This document shows positions 48,471-60,521 of a stretch of DNA of 64,000 nt, piece by piece. Source of the DNA: Theropithecus gelada (taxonomy: Eukaryota > Chordata > Mammalia > Primates > Cercopithecidae); the NCBI RefSeq assembly GCF_003255815.1, contig NC_037682.1, forward strand, positions 13,302,159 through 13,366,158, in the 5' to 3' direction. The notes beneath the pieces are model-generated. The model saw only the letters and a list, made by a program, of their open reading frames with translations. It did no database searches and was not told the origin of the DNA. The position numbers were made by a program, and so were the translations under genes. Position 1 is the first letter of the stretch, and every line of letters starts with the position of its first letter.

Positions 48471-51400
48471 CCCCCCCAGTACTGGGCTTTCTCTGACATC
48501 CAGACAGGGCGTGTGCTCACCAAGGTGACAGATGAGACCTCTGGCTGCTGTAAGTTGCCTCATAGGCGCTCAGCCTTTTTGTTTGCTATTTATCATTTAC
48601 TTTTACATTTTATTTAGTCGTTTGCTTATTTGTTCTAAAGATACATTTACCATCAGCACCTGCCTAGTGCAGGCTTTGTGCTGGGTGCACTGAGGACCGT
48701 GAAGAACAAGGAACCTAATTTTGCTGCTCTTAGTCTCTCCCTGGTGGGCTCTGACCACAGGTCCGTCTTCCTCCTCCACAGCTCTCACCTGTGCACAGTT
48801 CCACCCTGATGGACTCATCTTTGGCACAGGAACCATGGACTCTCAGATCAAGATCTGGGACTTGAAGGTAGGACACGGTGGGCCTCCATCTGAGGCCCAG
48901 GGCCGGAGCGGGTGTTTGTGACAACGTGGTGCTGATGAGGTGCTTGTGGCACCTGGCACTGAAGGGGCCATCGCTGGCTATGCCTGTGTGATACGATGGT
49001 GTGGTCTGGGGGGGTCCCGCTGGCTGGCCTTCCTGGAAGGACAGTGAGGGACATCTCAGGTAGGGGTTTGGTGAGCTCCATTTTCTTCCTCTCATGATCT
49101 GTGGGTGACGTGTTTTACTACCCACCACCACTGTAGGAACGTACTAATGTGGCCAACTTCCCTGGCCACTCGGGCCCCATCACTAGCATCGCCTTCTCTG
49201 AGAATGGTTACTACCTGGCTACAGCGGCTGATGACTCCTCTGTCAAGCTATGGGATCTGCGCAAGCTTAAGAACTTTAAGACATTGCAGCTGGATAACAA
49301 CTTCGAGGTATGCCCTTCCCCCGCCCCACCCAGCTTTCCATTGTGTCTCCTTGTTTGTCGATTATTTATTGAATTAATCTAATTGCTTCTGCTTATCCGC
49401 AATTGCCCCATAGTTTCTGTTCTCCTTGTGTGACCTTCTCTCTTTCTGTTTCTGGCAGGTAAAGTCACTGATCTTCGACCAGAGTGGTACCTACCTAGCC
49501 CTTGGGGGCACGGATGTCCAGATCTACATCTGCAAACAATGGACGGAGATTCTTCACTTTACAGGTAGAGGCTGGTCCTGGGCTCCTGGGGTCTCTAGGT
49601 GCCCAGGCCCGGAGGGAAGCCTCACTGGGTTAGGAATTTCTAGGACTTGCATGAATTTACCTAAGCAGCTTTCGGTTACCACCTGAGGCAGAGCTTTATG
49701 GCTAAGGAAGCAGACTGAGTCAGACTGCGTGGCAGTGGATGCTAGTAGTCGCTCTGCCACTTCATGCCCTGTGGCATTGGGCAGGTTACTGAAGGGAGAG
49801 AAAACTCCTCCCTCTGAAGGTTTGATAACTGAATCTAAAATCAATGAACATTAGGCAGAGTGACAGGAGGAAAGCCATTTTAATGACGTGCATATGCATG
49901 GGAGGCCCACATTATATTAGACCTGCAGAAAGGTCAGATGATTGAAGCTTATATAGTCTATATATCCCTTAATAATGGGGATATGTTCTGAGAAATGTCT
50001 TGTTAGGTGATTTCGTCATGTGTGACCATTGTAGGGTGAACTCACACGTATCTGAGTGGTGTAGCCTGCTACACACCAAGGCTGTTGCTATAACCTTAGT
50101 GTAGTCTATTACTGCTCCTGGGCTGCAACCGGTACAGCATATTACATGTAGTGAGTACAGTTATAACACAGTGGTGAGTATATGTGTATCTAAACCAATC
50201 TAAACATAGAAAAGGTTCAGTAAAAATAAGGTAGAAGAGATTTTTAAAAAATGGTACACTGGTATATTGCCTGCCATGAATGGAGCTTGCAGGACTGGAA
50301 GTTGCGTTCAGTGAGTGAGTTGTGAGTGAATGTGAAGGCCTAGGACATTACTGTACGCTGCTGTAGACTTCATAAACACAGTGCATTTAGGTTTTACTAA
50401 ATTCATAAACAGCTTTTTCTTCAGTAATAAGCCTTAACTGACTTTTACTTTATAAACTTAAAAAAATGGATTATTTTGTAATAACATTTAGCTTAAAACA
50501 AAAACACATTGTACAGCTGTACAAAAATATTGTCTCTCTACATCCTTATTCTATAAGCTTTTTTCTGTTTTCTAATTTTTTTAATTTTTATTTTTTACTT
50601 TTTAAACTTTTCTTGTTAAAAACTAAGACACAAGCACACATTACCCTAGACCTACACAGGATCAGGATCACCAACTGTGTTAGTCCGTTCTCATACTGCT
50701 GTGAAGAACTGCCTGGGTAATTTATAAGGGAAAGAGGTTTAATTGACTCCCAGTGACTGGGGAGGCCTCAGGAAACTTACAGTCACAGCAGAAGGGAAAG
50801 CAAACACATCTTTCTTCACATGGTGACAGGAGAGACAAATGCTGAGCAAAGGGGGTAAAGCCCCTCATAAAACCATCAGATCTCGTGAGAACTCACTATC
50901 ATGAGAACAGCATGGGGGTAACCACCCCCGTGATTCAATTACTTCCCACTGGCTCCCTCCCACAACACGTGGGGATTACGGGCACTACAATTATAAGTGG
51001 AAAGAGTATACTTAAAATAATACCCAAAAAAGTATAGGATAGGCATACCTTGTCTTATTGCATTTAGCTTTATTGTACTTTGTGGATACTTTGCTTTTTA
51101 TAAATTGAAGGTTTTTGGCAACCTTGCCCCGAGCAAGTCTGTCAGTGCTGTTTTTCCAACAACATGTGTTCACTTTGTGTCTGTGTGTCAAATTTTGGTA
51201 ATTCTCACAGTATTTCAAACTTCATGATTTATTGTGTCTGTTATGGTGATCTCTGATTAATGATCTTTGATGTCGCTATTGTAATTGTTGGGGGGGCGCC
51301 ATGAAATGTGCCCATATAAGATACTAAATTTAATCGATAAATGAAATGGTGTGTGTGTTCTGACCACTCCACCCACCAGCCATTCCCCATCTCTCTCCCT

Positions 51401-54400
51401 CTCAGACCTCCCTGTTCTCTTAGACACAACAATATTGAAACTAGGCCAGTTAATAACCGTATTATGGTCTCTCTGTGTTCAAGTGAAAGAAAGTGTCCCA
51501 TGTTTCTTACTTAAAACTCAGAGCTAGAAATGATTGAGCTTAGTGAGGAAGGCATGCAAAAAGCCAAATAGGCTAAAAGCTAGGCCTCTTAACGCCAAAT
51601 ATTAGTCAAGTTATGAAAGCAAAGGAAAATTCTTGAAGGAAATTAAGAGTGCTACTCCAGTAAACACACGAATGATAAGAAAGCAGAACAACCTTATTGC
51701 TGATACGGAGAAAGTTTCAATGGTCTGGATAGATCAAACCAGCCACAACATTCTCTTAAGCCAAACCGTAATCCAGACCAAGATCCTAACTCTTGAATTC
51801 TATGAAGGCTGAAAGAAAAGTCTGAAGCTAACAGAGAGGTTGGTTCATGAGGTTTAAGGAAAGAAGCCATCTCCATAACAGAAAAGTGCACGGTGAAGCA
51901 GCAGATGCTGATGTAGAAGCTGCAGTAAGTTATTCGGAAGACCTAGCTGAGATCATTGACGGGGGCTACACTCAAAAGATTTTCAGTGTAGATGGAATAG
52001 GCTTCTATTGGAAGAAGGTGATATCTAGAACTTCCACAGCTAGAGAGAAGTCGATGCCTGGTGTCCAAGCTGCAAAGATCAGAGTGATTCCCTTGTTAGG
52101 GACTCATGCAGCTGGTGATTTTACATTGAAGCCAAAACTCATTTAGCATTCTGAAAATTGTAGCACCCTTAAGAATGCAGGGCTAAATCTACTCTGCCCG
52201 TGCTCTGTAAATAGAACAACAAAGTCTGGATGACAACACGTCTGTTTACAGCATGGTTTACTGAATGTTTTTTAAGCCCACCATTAAAAGGTACTGTTCA
52301 GGAAAATAGAGTCCTTTCAAAATATCACAGTGCACCTCATTACCCTAAAGCTCAGATGCAGATGTTTCATGCCTGCTAACATCTAATCTTCAGCTTATGG
52401 ATCAAGGAGTAATTCTGACTTTCAAGTCTTATTACTTAAGAAATATGTTTTATAAAATTATAGCTGCCATGGATAGTGATTCCTTTGATGGATCTGGACA
52501 AAGTAAATTGAAAATCTGGAAAGGATTCACCATTCTACATGCCCTTAAAAGCATTTGTGATTCATGGGAGGAGGTTAAACTATTAACATAAAGAGGAGTT
52601 TGGAAGAAATTGATTCCAACCCTTCAACCCTCATGGATGACTTTGAGGGATTGAAGACTTCAGTGGAGGGGGTAACTACAGATGTGGAGGAAATAGTAAC
52701 AGAACTAGAATCCGAATGGAGTCTACAGCTGTGACTGAATTGCTGCAGTCTCATGTTAAAACTTTAATGGATGAGGAGATGTTAGGGATGACCAAAGAAA
52801 GTGGTTTCTTGATGGAATCTACTCCTGGTGAAGATGCCGTGAACATTGGTGAAATGGTAATGAAGGATTTAGAATATTACATAAACTTAATTGATAAAGC
52901 AGATGCAGAATTTGAGAGGATTGGTTCCAGTCTGAAAGTTCTGCTGTGGGTAAAATGCTATCAAACAGCATCCATCACAGAGAAATCTTTTGTCAAAGGA
53001 AGAATGAAACGATGTGGCAAACTTCATTGTTGTCTTATTTTGAGAAATTGCCACAGCCACTTCAGCCTTCAGCAGACATCACCCTTGTCAGTTAGCAGCC
53101 ATGAGCATCAAGGCAAGACCCCGCTGGTGGGTCTTGGAAAAAGATTACAACTCTCTGAAGTGTCTGATGGTTGTTAGCATGTTTTGGCAATAAAGTATTT
53201 TTGATTAAGGTATGTACATTGTTTACTAGACATAATGTTATTACACACTTAATAGACTACAGTATAGTGTAAACATAACATTTTTTTTGAGATGGAGTCT
53301 CTATCGCCCAGGCTGGAGTGCAGTGGCACGATCTCAGCTCACTGCAACCTCCACCTCCTGGGTTCTAGCACAGGTGTGCACCATCACACCCAGCTAATTT
53401 TTGTATATTTAGTAGAGACGGGGTTTCCCCATGTTGGCCAGGCTGGTTTTGAACTCCTGACCTCAAGTGATTCACCTGCCTTGGCCTCCCAAAGTGCTGG
53501 GATTATAGGCATGAGCCACCATGCCTGGCCAACATAACTTTTATATGTACTGAGAAACCAAAAAAATTTGTGTGCCTTGCCTTATTGCGTATTTGCTTTA
53601 TTGGTGGCCTGGAGCTGAACCAGCAATATCCCTGAGATATGCTTATACATAAACCAGTAACGTAGTTATTTGTACTGTACCTAATTGTGTTATACATTTT
53701 TTTTTTTTTTTGATATGGAGTCTTGCTCTGTCACCCAGGCTGGAGTGCAATGGCTCGGTCTTGGCTCACTGCAACCTCCGCCTCCCGGGTTCAAGTGATT
53801 CTCCTGCCTCAGCCTCCCTAGTAGCTGGGACTACAGGCATGTGCCACCACATCTGGCTAATTTTTTTTTTTTTGTAGTAGAGATGACGTTTCTCTATGTT
53901 GGCCAGGCTGGTCTCAAACTCCTGACCTCATGATCTGCCTGCCTTGGCCTCCCAAAGTGCCGGGATTACAGGCGTGAGCCACCGCGCCCAGCTGTTGTAC
54001 TTTTATACAACTGCAAGTGTAATAGTTTTGTTTATACCTGTATCCCCACAAACGTGAGTAATGCATTGCACGGTGACATGAAGATGTTTATGACATCACT
54101 TGGTGATAGGAATTTTTCAGCTCCACTGTAATCTTATGGGACCATTGTGTGGTCCATCGCCGACATGTCATTATGTGACACATGACTCTATGGCATCCTG
54201 AGCTGCAGAAGGGAGTAGGGGCCTAAGGCTTCTAGGGGGTGGTGGTGACACAAGTTGTGTAGGGGGATGGGGAGGAAGTGCACTACAGAGTCTCTCAGGT
54301 AATAAAAGTTGTCTCAGAGCAGACCTTAGATAAATAATGCATGATAGTATGTGACAAAGACTGGCATCTAGTCTTCTCTCTTGTGAGACCAGTTCATTTT

Positions 54401-56051
54401 CCCTGGTTGAGATTCCCAGGGAGGAGATTCATGATGTTCTTTTCAGATGATCTGCCCTTAGATAGAGAAAGAGGGGCAAGAAACAGGAGGGCAGGACATG
54501 GTCAGAGAGACCTTGGTTCAGAGCCCTCAGCATGTCAAACCACCATACTTTGGGGTATTGTTTTCTGAGATCCAACATTACTTAACCTCTCTGGAGCCTC
54601 AGAAAAGTGGGAGTGGTAACAGTACAGACTCAGTGGGGTTGTTGAGGTTTAGATGAAAATACATACAAGTGCTCCTTGACATACGATGGAGCCACATCCT
54701 GATAAATCCATCATAAGCTGAAAATACTGCAAGTCGAACCATGGTAGATCGGGGACTGTCTGTGAATACATAGGTCAGATCAGTGTCTGGCACATAGTCA
54801 GGATTTGCAGTTGTACTTACTCAGCATTGGGTCTTAGTATGTTGTGGGACAGAGCAGTGAATAAGACAGATCCGATTTGGGCACTGATGTAATTTATAGT
54901 CAGGTTAGAAAGGCAAATGTAGATTAATTTCACACATACACATTTAATTGCAATTATAAGTGCTACAGAAGAAAAGTATGAGATGGTGAGAGAATGGATA
55001 ACAGGGTTTCTAACCTAGCAGTTATGTGGCCCTGGGTACGTGACTTTCCCTTTCAGAGCTTTAGCTCCTTCATCTAGAAAATGGGAATATTGGCATAGCT
55101 TTGCAGAGTGTGACAGCTGGTGTTGTGGAGGTGGCATGCTAATATGCTGGTTAACAGGGTGCCTGATGCTCACTTAAGATGCTGCGTGAATGGGAGCTAC
55201 TGCTGTGTTTGTTGATGAAATTCTCGTCCTCAGTAGCAGGTTGTGAGCAGGATACAAGATACTTCTTCTTGCCCTGTATTCTCCCGAGCCCTGCTCAGTG
55301 TGTTTGTGTAACAAAGGTGTCCATCCTAACAGTATAACTCACCAGTTGTCACCCCGTACTGTACCTGGTGTTTTGATTCGGAGCTGAGTTAGGTAGCTGA
55401 AAATACAGCGTGAACTTTTTAATGGGGAGTTCGTTGACTCCAGGTGTGATCCTAAATCTAGAAGGAATTTGGCCAGATGTTCATGAATTTCCTGAGTCCC
55501 ATGAGGAATGTTGCCCAGCCCCATCTGCCCCTTATCTGGTCCTGCTCTGTGTTAGGGGCCTGAGCGCTCTGGGGTTAGAACCCTATGAGCTAGAACATGC
55601 CGATGGACTGTTCCACTTACGAGCAAGGAGTGAGCCCTAAGCATAAACAAGCTGAGCTCTGAGGTTTTCAGCTAAACCTAGCCGAATTGCAGTTGCCCAG
55701 AAAGCTCTGGTGAGAAGGGAGCTGCATTGCTTTATTCATTCATCCTACCGGTGAAAAATGACAGGCACTGAGGGAGGCACTGGGGGTAGTGTGCAGGTCA
55801 GCCTAGGGAAAATACAGGAGCCTGTGGTGTGATAAATACTAATTAGGGAAGGCCTGATTGTTTGGGAACATGTTATTAGGGATCAGTGTTCAGACTAAAG
55901 GAGGATAAAGGAGGAAAAGCCTTCTCACAGTTGCCTCTTATCTTTCTCCTCAGAGCATAGCGGCCTGACCACAGGGGTGGCCTTCGGGCATCACGCCAAG
56001 TTCATCGCTTCAACAGGCATGGACAGAAGCCTCAAGTTCTACAGCCTGTAG
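41040..56051 (+). CDS. PRPF19: PRPF19 (PRP19/PSO4), complete coding region, 16 exons, 504 residues
   Basis: U-box E3 ubiquitin ligase, core of the Prp19 complex that stabilises the activated spliceosome; it also ubiquitinates targets such as RPA in DNA repair (family knowledge). Exons: 41040-41058, 43519-43668, 43845-43921, 44506-44647, 44731-44804, 44921-44983, 45841-45882, 46012-46086, 46452-46527, 46690-46799, 48059-48214, 48480-48549, 48782-48867, 49137-49307, 49459-49564 and 55954-56051. The sum is 1515 nt, in frame throughout. The start is MSLICS. The U-box covers about residues 1-70 ([20 protein letters not shown]). It is followed by a coiled coil for tetramerisation (residues about 75-135, [17 protein letters not shown]) and a C-terminal WD40 propeller with blades ending VVFD, IRIW, IKIW and VKLW, last residues SLKFYSL. 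The first exon carries only 19 coding bases. Intron 15 (6.4 kb) is mostly transposons. Intron 11 ends in an unusually long pyrimidine tract. Confidence 0.98.
41600..41795. repeat. MIR fragment
   Basis: 'attttatcctcacaagaatt' and 'agctagtcagtggcagagct' in PRPF19 intron 1. Confidence 0.6.
42170..43500 (+). other. PRPF19 intron 1, no recognised element
   Basis: Intron sequence up to the acceptor at 43518. A stretch near 42600-42900 could be an old MLT-type remnant (catgggaaccctgatttaca) but I cannot support a family. Confidence 0.35.
46820..48050 (+). other. PRPF19 intron 10
   Basis: Unique-looking sequence except for the CTCF-type motif at 47828-47840; no gene or clear repeat. Confidence 0.4.
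47828..47840 (+). promoter_or_regulatory. Candidate CTCF core motif
   Basis: CCACTAGATGGCG in PRPF19 intron 10 matches the known CTCF core pattern (CCASYAGRKGGC). It is a single motif with no supporting data. Confidence 0.45.
48434..48479 (+). promoter_or_regulatory. PRPF19: Extended pyrimidine tract at PRPF19 intron 11 acceptor
   Basis: A CT dinucleotide run, then eight T and seven C, leads directly into the AG before exon 12 (48480). This is far longer than a normal polypyrimidine tract. Confidence 0.85.
50679..50995 (-). mobile_element. MaLR LTR (MST-like), antisense, truncated
   Basis: 'tgtgttagtccgttctcata' is the reverse complement of an MST/THE1 LTR 3' end. It lacks roughly the LTR's first 60 bases and is inserted in the outer Tigger-type element. 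No internal genes. Confidence 0.8.
51041..53646 (+). mobile_element. Near full-length Tigger1 DNA transposon with broken transposase
   Basis: Left end aggcataccttgtcttattg, right end cctgagatatgctta, about 2.35 kb once the inner Alu is removed, close to the known Tigger1 length. The pogo-like transposase survives as pieces in several frames (for example 51847-52146, 52397-52591, 52716-53177) separated by stops and indels, so it is not functional. TA flanks it. Confidence 0.9.
53281..53529 (-). mobile_element. Alu inside Tigger1, antisense
   Basis: Antisense Alu with an internal deletion near 53370; aacataac at 53273-53280 and 53531-53538 flank it. Confidence 0.88.
53697..53995 (-). mobile_element. 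Alu in the outer transposon, antisense
   Basis: Full antisense Alu starting with a long T run, ending ccaccgcgcccagc, between Tigger1's right end and the outer element's right end. Confidence 0.9.
54665..54770. mobile_element. Short MITE-like remnant
   Basis: 'gacatacgatggagccacat' to 'gtagatcggggactgtctgt' resembles small Tigger-derived MITEs; family not assigned. Confidence 0.4.
55000..55200. repeat. MIR fragment
   Basis: 'ttatgtggccctgggtacgt' and 'tcatctagaaaatgggaata' in PRPF19 intron 15. Confidence 0.5.
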
Positions 56052-56490
56052 GCCCTGGCCCTTCTGATGGAAGCTGGGCCTCATCTCAGTAGAGGGGTAG
56101 AAATAGGGTTTGGCGGGGTGGGGGGAATCTGGGGGGGGAGGGGGCTCTGTGGGGTGGGACATTCACATCATTTCACTCTGGTCTGAGTGGTGGCCTGAGA
56201 ACCATGGTGGCATGGACCACCCTCATCCATGCACCTCCAGGCCCTATGGGAACGGATGTGGAAGGAAGAACTGTCACCCTCTAAAGGCCCAGGGCCTCTC
56301 CCTTCCTGTCGTCCAGTGGACGCGGTGGTGGCTGTTCCACACCCATTTTGTTGCAGTTCTGTGAGACAGGAGAGGCTGAGCCAAGGGAACTGTGAAGGGG
56401 ATGGGCAGGAGGGCTGTGCAGGGTTTTGTAAGCAGCGATCTAGTTTCATTAAAAAAAGAAAACAATAAACATAACCACCTCCCTGTGTCT
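56052..56490 (+). other. PRPF19: PRPF19 3' UTR and poly(A) signal
   Basis: Runs from the TAG at 56049-56051 to shortly after AATAAA at 56464-56469. It includes a G-rich run at about 56113-56155. The cleavage site is inferred to be about 15-20 bases past the signal. Confidence 0.8.
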
Positions 56491-57604
56491 GTGTGCACCA
56501 GGAGCGCCCAGGGCTGGGAAGGTCAAGGGGAGGGAGCACACACTGGGGCACTGGCTTCCGGGAAGCCCGTCTTCCTTTCCTTTCACAGCTCTTACCCTTT
56601 TTTTTTTTTTTTTTTTTAATTGCACAGCAGAGATAAAAACAAATCTGCAGTTGAAATCTGCCATGTCCCTGCAGTTCTTGACGTTGAGTTTCAAGGCCTC
56701 AAGTCACTAGTCCTGCCACTTGCCTTGTGGACTTGGTTTCCCACACAAGCCTGGAAGGGAGGGAGACCTGCAGGGAGGATGAGCTGGATCTTGCTGGTGG
56801 AGAGGTCTGAGCATCTCCGTCAGGGTTCTTTAGTTGTGGGTGCTTGTGGGTGCTAGAAAGCCTGTCCTCAGCTGGCATAAGTCAAAAAGGAGATTTTTTT
56901 ATTGACTGTGGCGATTGAAAAGCTGAGGTAGGACTGGTTTCGGGACAAAGATCCAATAATGAATGTGCCTTATAGGGAATTCCTGTAGGGTCATGTGACT
57001 GCTTTAGATTGCAGGTCAGGAAAGGCCTCTGAAGTGGTGATGATGAAGCTGAAGCTGGAATGACAGGGACCTAAGAGGGGAGGAGTGTTGGCAGGCAGAG
57101 AGCAGGTTTAGGGCTGTACTGAACCAGATGTATGGAGGAACAGGAAGGAGGTCATGGTGGCTGAGAGGGGGAGACCATGGTGTGCAGGCTGGGGTGATTG
57201 ACAGTCCCCTGACAAGGGCCATCCCAATGGAAGGTCGGGGCTGGCCGCCTGCCTGGAGTGGGGTAAGAGGATATGAGGTGAGGAGGTGTGGGAGTCAGTG
57301 ATTATAGACAAAAGATAGTGCTGAGAAGGGGAGCTGAGAAATGGGGTGTTACCAGGTGGGGAGCTTTAGGGGCAAAGTATGGTGGGCCATATTGTGGACA
57401 TAACAGGAGACCTCTGGGCATGTTTTGCTGGGGCAGTGTTCTGTTGTCAGGGAAGCTTGGGCGTGCCGTATCTGCTGGGAGGGTCAGGATGCCTACCAGC
57501 TAGGGAAACTTGGAAAAACCCCCCAGTAAAGAAACCACTTAACTTATACAAGTTGAATATAAACCATTTAACTTACACAAGTGTTTATTATTAAGAAAAG
57601 ACCT

Positions 57605-57893
57605 GGGCCAGGTCTGGTGGCTCAAACCTGTAATCCCAGCACTTCGGGAGGTCAAGGTGGGCAGATCACGAGGTCAAGAGTTTGAGACCAGCCTGGCCAA
57701 CATGGTGAAATCCCCTTCTCTACTAAGAATACAAAAATTAGCCGAGTGTGGTGGCAGGTGCCTGTAATCCCAGGTACTCCTGCTAAGGCAGGAGAATCGC
57801 TTGAACCTGGGAAGTGGAGGTTGCAGTGAGCCGAGATTCTGGTACTGTACTGCCTGGGTGACAGAGCAAGATGCCATCTTAGGGTAGGAGGAA
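57605..57893 (+). mobile_element. Alu, sense
   Basis: Sense Alu with a small deletion near 57780 and a short tail; aaaagacc flanks both sides (57595-57602, 57894-57901). Confidence 0.88.
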
Positions 57894-58511
57894 AAAAAGA
57901 CCAATCATACGGTTCTTCCAAGGCAGGACATACTTAAAAAAAGGTTAGGACAACTGCCTAGTACAAGGTGGGCTAACAACAGCTATGGTTTGCAGGTGGT
58001 AGGGTGGGTTACTTGAGTGGGAGAGGATTGAGGGCACGACTGGGGGATGTGCTGGGCTAAGTTGGACCTCAGGGCTGGTACAGCACTAAAGCCAACAGTT
58101 TCTGGTTAGGAGCGGCTGAGCCAAGGGAACTATAATGTGCGTATTTCAGACCTGCCTTCCTTTCCAGGAAAACTAAGCAGGAGAGACTGAAGGACAAAGG
58201 TTCTTGGGGGATCCGTGGGTTGGGGGGACGCTATAATTACACTAATATTTTGTGAAGCATGGTGCATGTCTATGCATACGTACATTTTTCTAGAGAAGGG
58301 GAGCCCTAGTATGTATCTCGGAGAGACTAATCTATCCCTCACCAGTTCCGAACCATTGCCCTAGAACTGACATCTGGTGCTGTCCTGGTGTCCGGGAGCC
58401 TAATGTCTGGGTCCTAAGGCTCCGCAGTGCATCTCATCTGGCCTTCCATCTGTGCAGTTGCATCAGCAGAAGAGCTCCATGCCTGCTACCTACGTTTGCT
58501 CATTTAATTCT

Positions 58512-58768
58512 CTTTTTTTTTCTTGAGACTGAGTTTTGCTCTTGTTGCCCAGGCTGGAGTGCAGTGGCGCAATCTCGGCTCACTGCAACCTCTGCCTCCC
58601 AGGTTCAAGCAATTATCTTGCCTCAGCCTCCTGAGTAGCACAGATTACAGGCATGTACCACCACCACCAGGGATTACAGGCTGGTCTCGAACTCCCAACC
58701 TCAGGTGATCTGCCAGCCTCAGCCTCCCAAAGTCCTGAGATTACAGGTGTGAGCCACCACACCCAGCC
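58512..58768 (-). mobile_element. Alu, antisense, internally deleted
   Basis: Flanked by ctcatttaattct at 58499-58511 and 58770-58782; lacks about 45 bases near 58670. Confidence 0.9.
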
Positions 58769-58800
58769 ACTCATTTAATTCTTAAAACAACCTTGCCCTT

Positions 58801-59087
58801 GGCCGGGTGTGGTGGCTCACGCCTGTAATCCCAGCACTTTGGGAGGCCGAGGTGGGTGGGTTGCCTGAGGTCAGGAGATCAAGACCATCCTGGCCAACAT
58901 GGTGAAACCCTGTCTCTACTAAAAATACAAAAAATTAGCTGGGTGTGGTGGTGCATGCCTGTAGTCCCAGCTACTCAGGAGGCTGAGGCAGGAGAATCGA
59001 ACCCGGGAGGCGGAGGTTGCGGTGAGCCGAGATTGCGCCATTATGCTCCAGCCTAGCAACAGAATGAGATTCCATCTCAAAAAAACC
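58801..59087 (+). mobile_element. Alu, sense, head to head with previous Alu
   Basis: Flanked by aaaacaaccttgccctt at 58784-58800 and 59088-59104. It starts 32 bases after the antisense Alu ends. Confidence 0.93.
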
Positions 59088-59194
59088 AAAACAACCTTGC
59101 CCTTTGCTGTCCAGCAATTCAGCAGACTCTTGGTCCCTGCATACCATGTGGACTTCATACCGCTCTTCCTTTGCAGAACGGAGCAGAAGGTGGG

Positions 59195-59420
59195 AGCATA
59201 GTCCTGGCACTGGACTGTCTGGCTTTGAAACCCAGTTCTGGCACTTAGTAGCTGCAAGACCTTGGACAGATTATTTAACTTTTTTTCTGTTTGAGTTTCT
59301 TCACCCAGCAGATGGGGGTAGTGTACTTACTAGAGATAGAGTAAGGATGAAGTGAATGTGACAAGTGCTTAGAATAGGGACTGCACATCATAAATAATAT
59401 ATGTTTTTAAACTTGCTGCT
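59195..59420. repeat. MIR fragment
   Basis: 'cacttagtagctgcaagacc' and 'ttgagtttcttcacccagca' are MIR words. Confidence 0.5.
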
Positions 59421-59742
59421 ACTATTACTGTTACCACCCTACTGTTCCCTGTCCCTGGAGTCTGCCCTCCCCAGAGACAGGCCAAGTCCTTCAGGAAGCC
59501 TCTGGAGCCCATTGCTGCCCTGCCAGGTGAGTAAGCTTTCTTGGAGCCCATGGTTCATGCCTTTAGCATAGTGCTGTTACCTGGAAGGTGTTTGCGCATT
59601 TGTCTTTCTTAACTAGATTTTAATCTTAAGGGCAGGACCATGTATCCGTTGCTGTCATTTATCTCTTCAGCTCATGTCACACTGCTGCTAAGTAGCAGAT
59701 TGAGAGGTTCAACCTTGGGGCTCAGTCCAAAGCCCAGACAAC

Positions 59743-59794
59743 GTCTGTCTCTTTCTTTGATAAGTAAACACAGAGGGCTTGACAGAATGTTAGT
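59743..59794 (+). repeat. Inverted repeat A, left arm
   Basis: About 50 bases (gtctgtctctttctttga through gacagaatgttagtt) reappear as reverse complement at 60582-60632 with a few changes. Confidence 0.85.
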
Positions 59795-59960
59795 TTTATC
59801 AACCAAAATGAAGAGCTATCACCTCTTGCCACAGCTCACCAGATGTTGGCCCAGCTGCCTTGTAGGTGAACCTTTTGGAAGCAGATCTTGGTTGGGGGGT
59901 GGTGGATTCTAAAGGACTCACCCACATTGTCTAGCTAGTGAGTTTTGTGTTTAGGACCCA

Positions 59961-60066
59961 GCAGCAGTCAGTAGTCCCAGGTGTCCGAAGGGAAATTGTT
60001 TGGTGGTGTAATCAGCGCTTACTGCATCCTTTGTGCACTTGAGCCTTTGGGGATCAAACCCTGCCT
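59961..60066 (+). repeat. Inverted repeat B, left arm
   Basis: 106 bases (gcagcagtcagtagtcccag ... aaaccctgcct) reappear as reverse complement at 61119-61224 with about five mismatches by eye and no gaps seen. Confidence 0.9.
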
Positions 60067-60521
60067 CGCCTCCACTGTTGAAGGTGAGGAAGCATTTGTA
60101 TTGTTCCTGAGCTTGGAGCACTAATCAAGGAAGTCACCTGGGGGCAGTGTAGTCACACCTGTCTCCCCGGTAACACTGATGCTGTGATGGAGCTCCTCAC
60201 AGTGAGTACCACAGAATGACCCTGCCAGACAGGTGGTGGTGTCCCCGTTCTACAGGTGAGAAGACAAGCTCAGAGAAGTGCCTTGTTTAGGCCACCCAGT
60301 AAATAATGCAGCTAGGGTTTTTAAGCCATGTGACTTTCGAGACCAAGCTGATGAAGACAGGTACGGGCAGCTGATGACCCACTGCACACCTTTCCAGGAG
60401 GTAGTGTCTGTCACAGTTAAATGCAGGCTCTGGAGCCAGCAGCCCAGGTTTGAATCCCAGCTGTGCACATTTCTGTGATGTGCATCTTTATGTCTCAGGT
60501 TCTTCATCTGAAAAATAAGTT

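Larger units (their letters stand above)
49954..54188 (+). mobile_element. Outer Tigger/pogo-type DNA transposon (Zombi/Tigger4-like), split by later insertions
   Basis: Left part 49954-50678 (ggatatgttctgagaaatgt near the left end), right parts about 51000-51040, 53647-53696 and 53996-54188. The right end attatgtgacacatgact is the decayed inverted partner of the left terminus. TA flanks both ends. The family name is from memory and less certain than the element itself. It fills most of PRPF19 intron 15. Confidence 0.7.

Noticed and set aside
51847..53177. Several frames that look like a transposase gene
   Set aside because: They are fragments of one decayed Tigger1 transposase with stops and shifts; annotated as part of the transposon.
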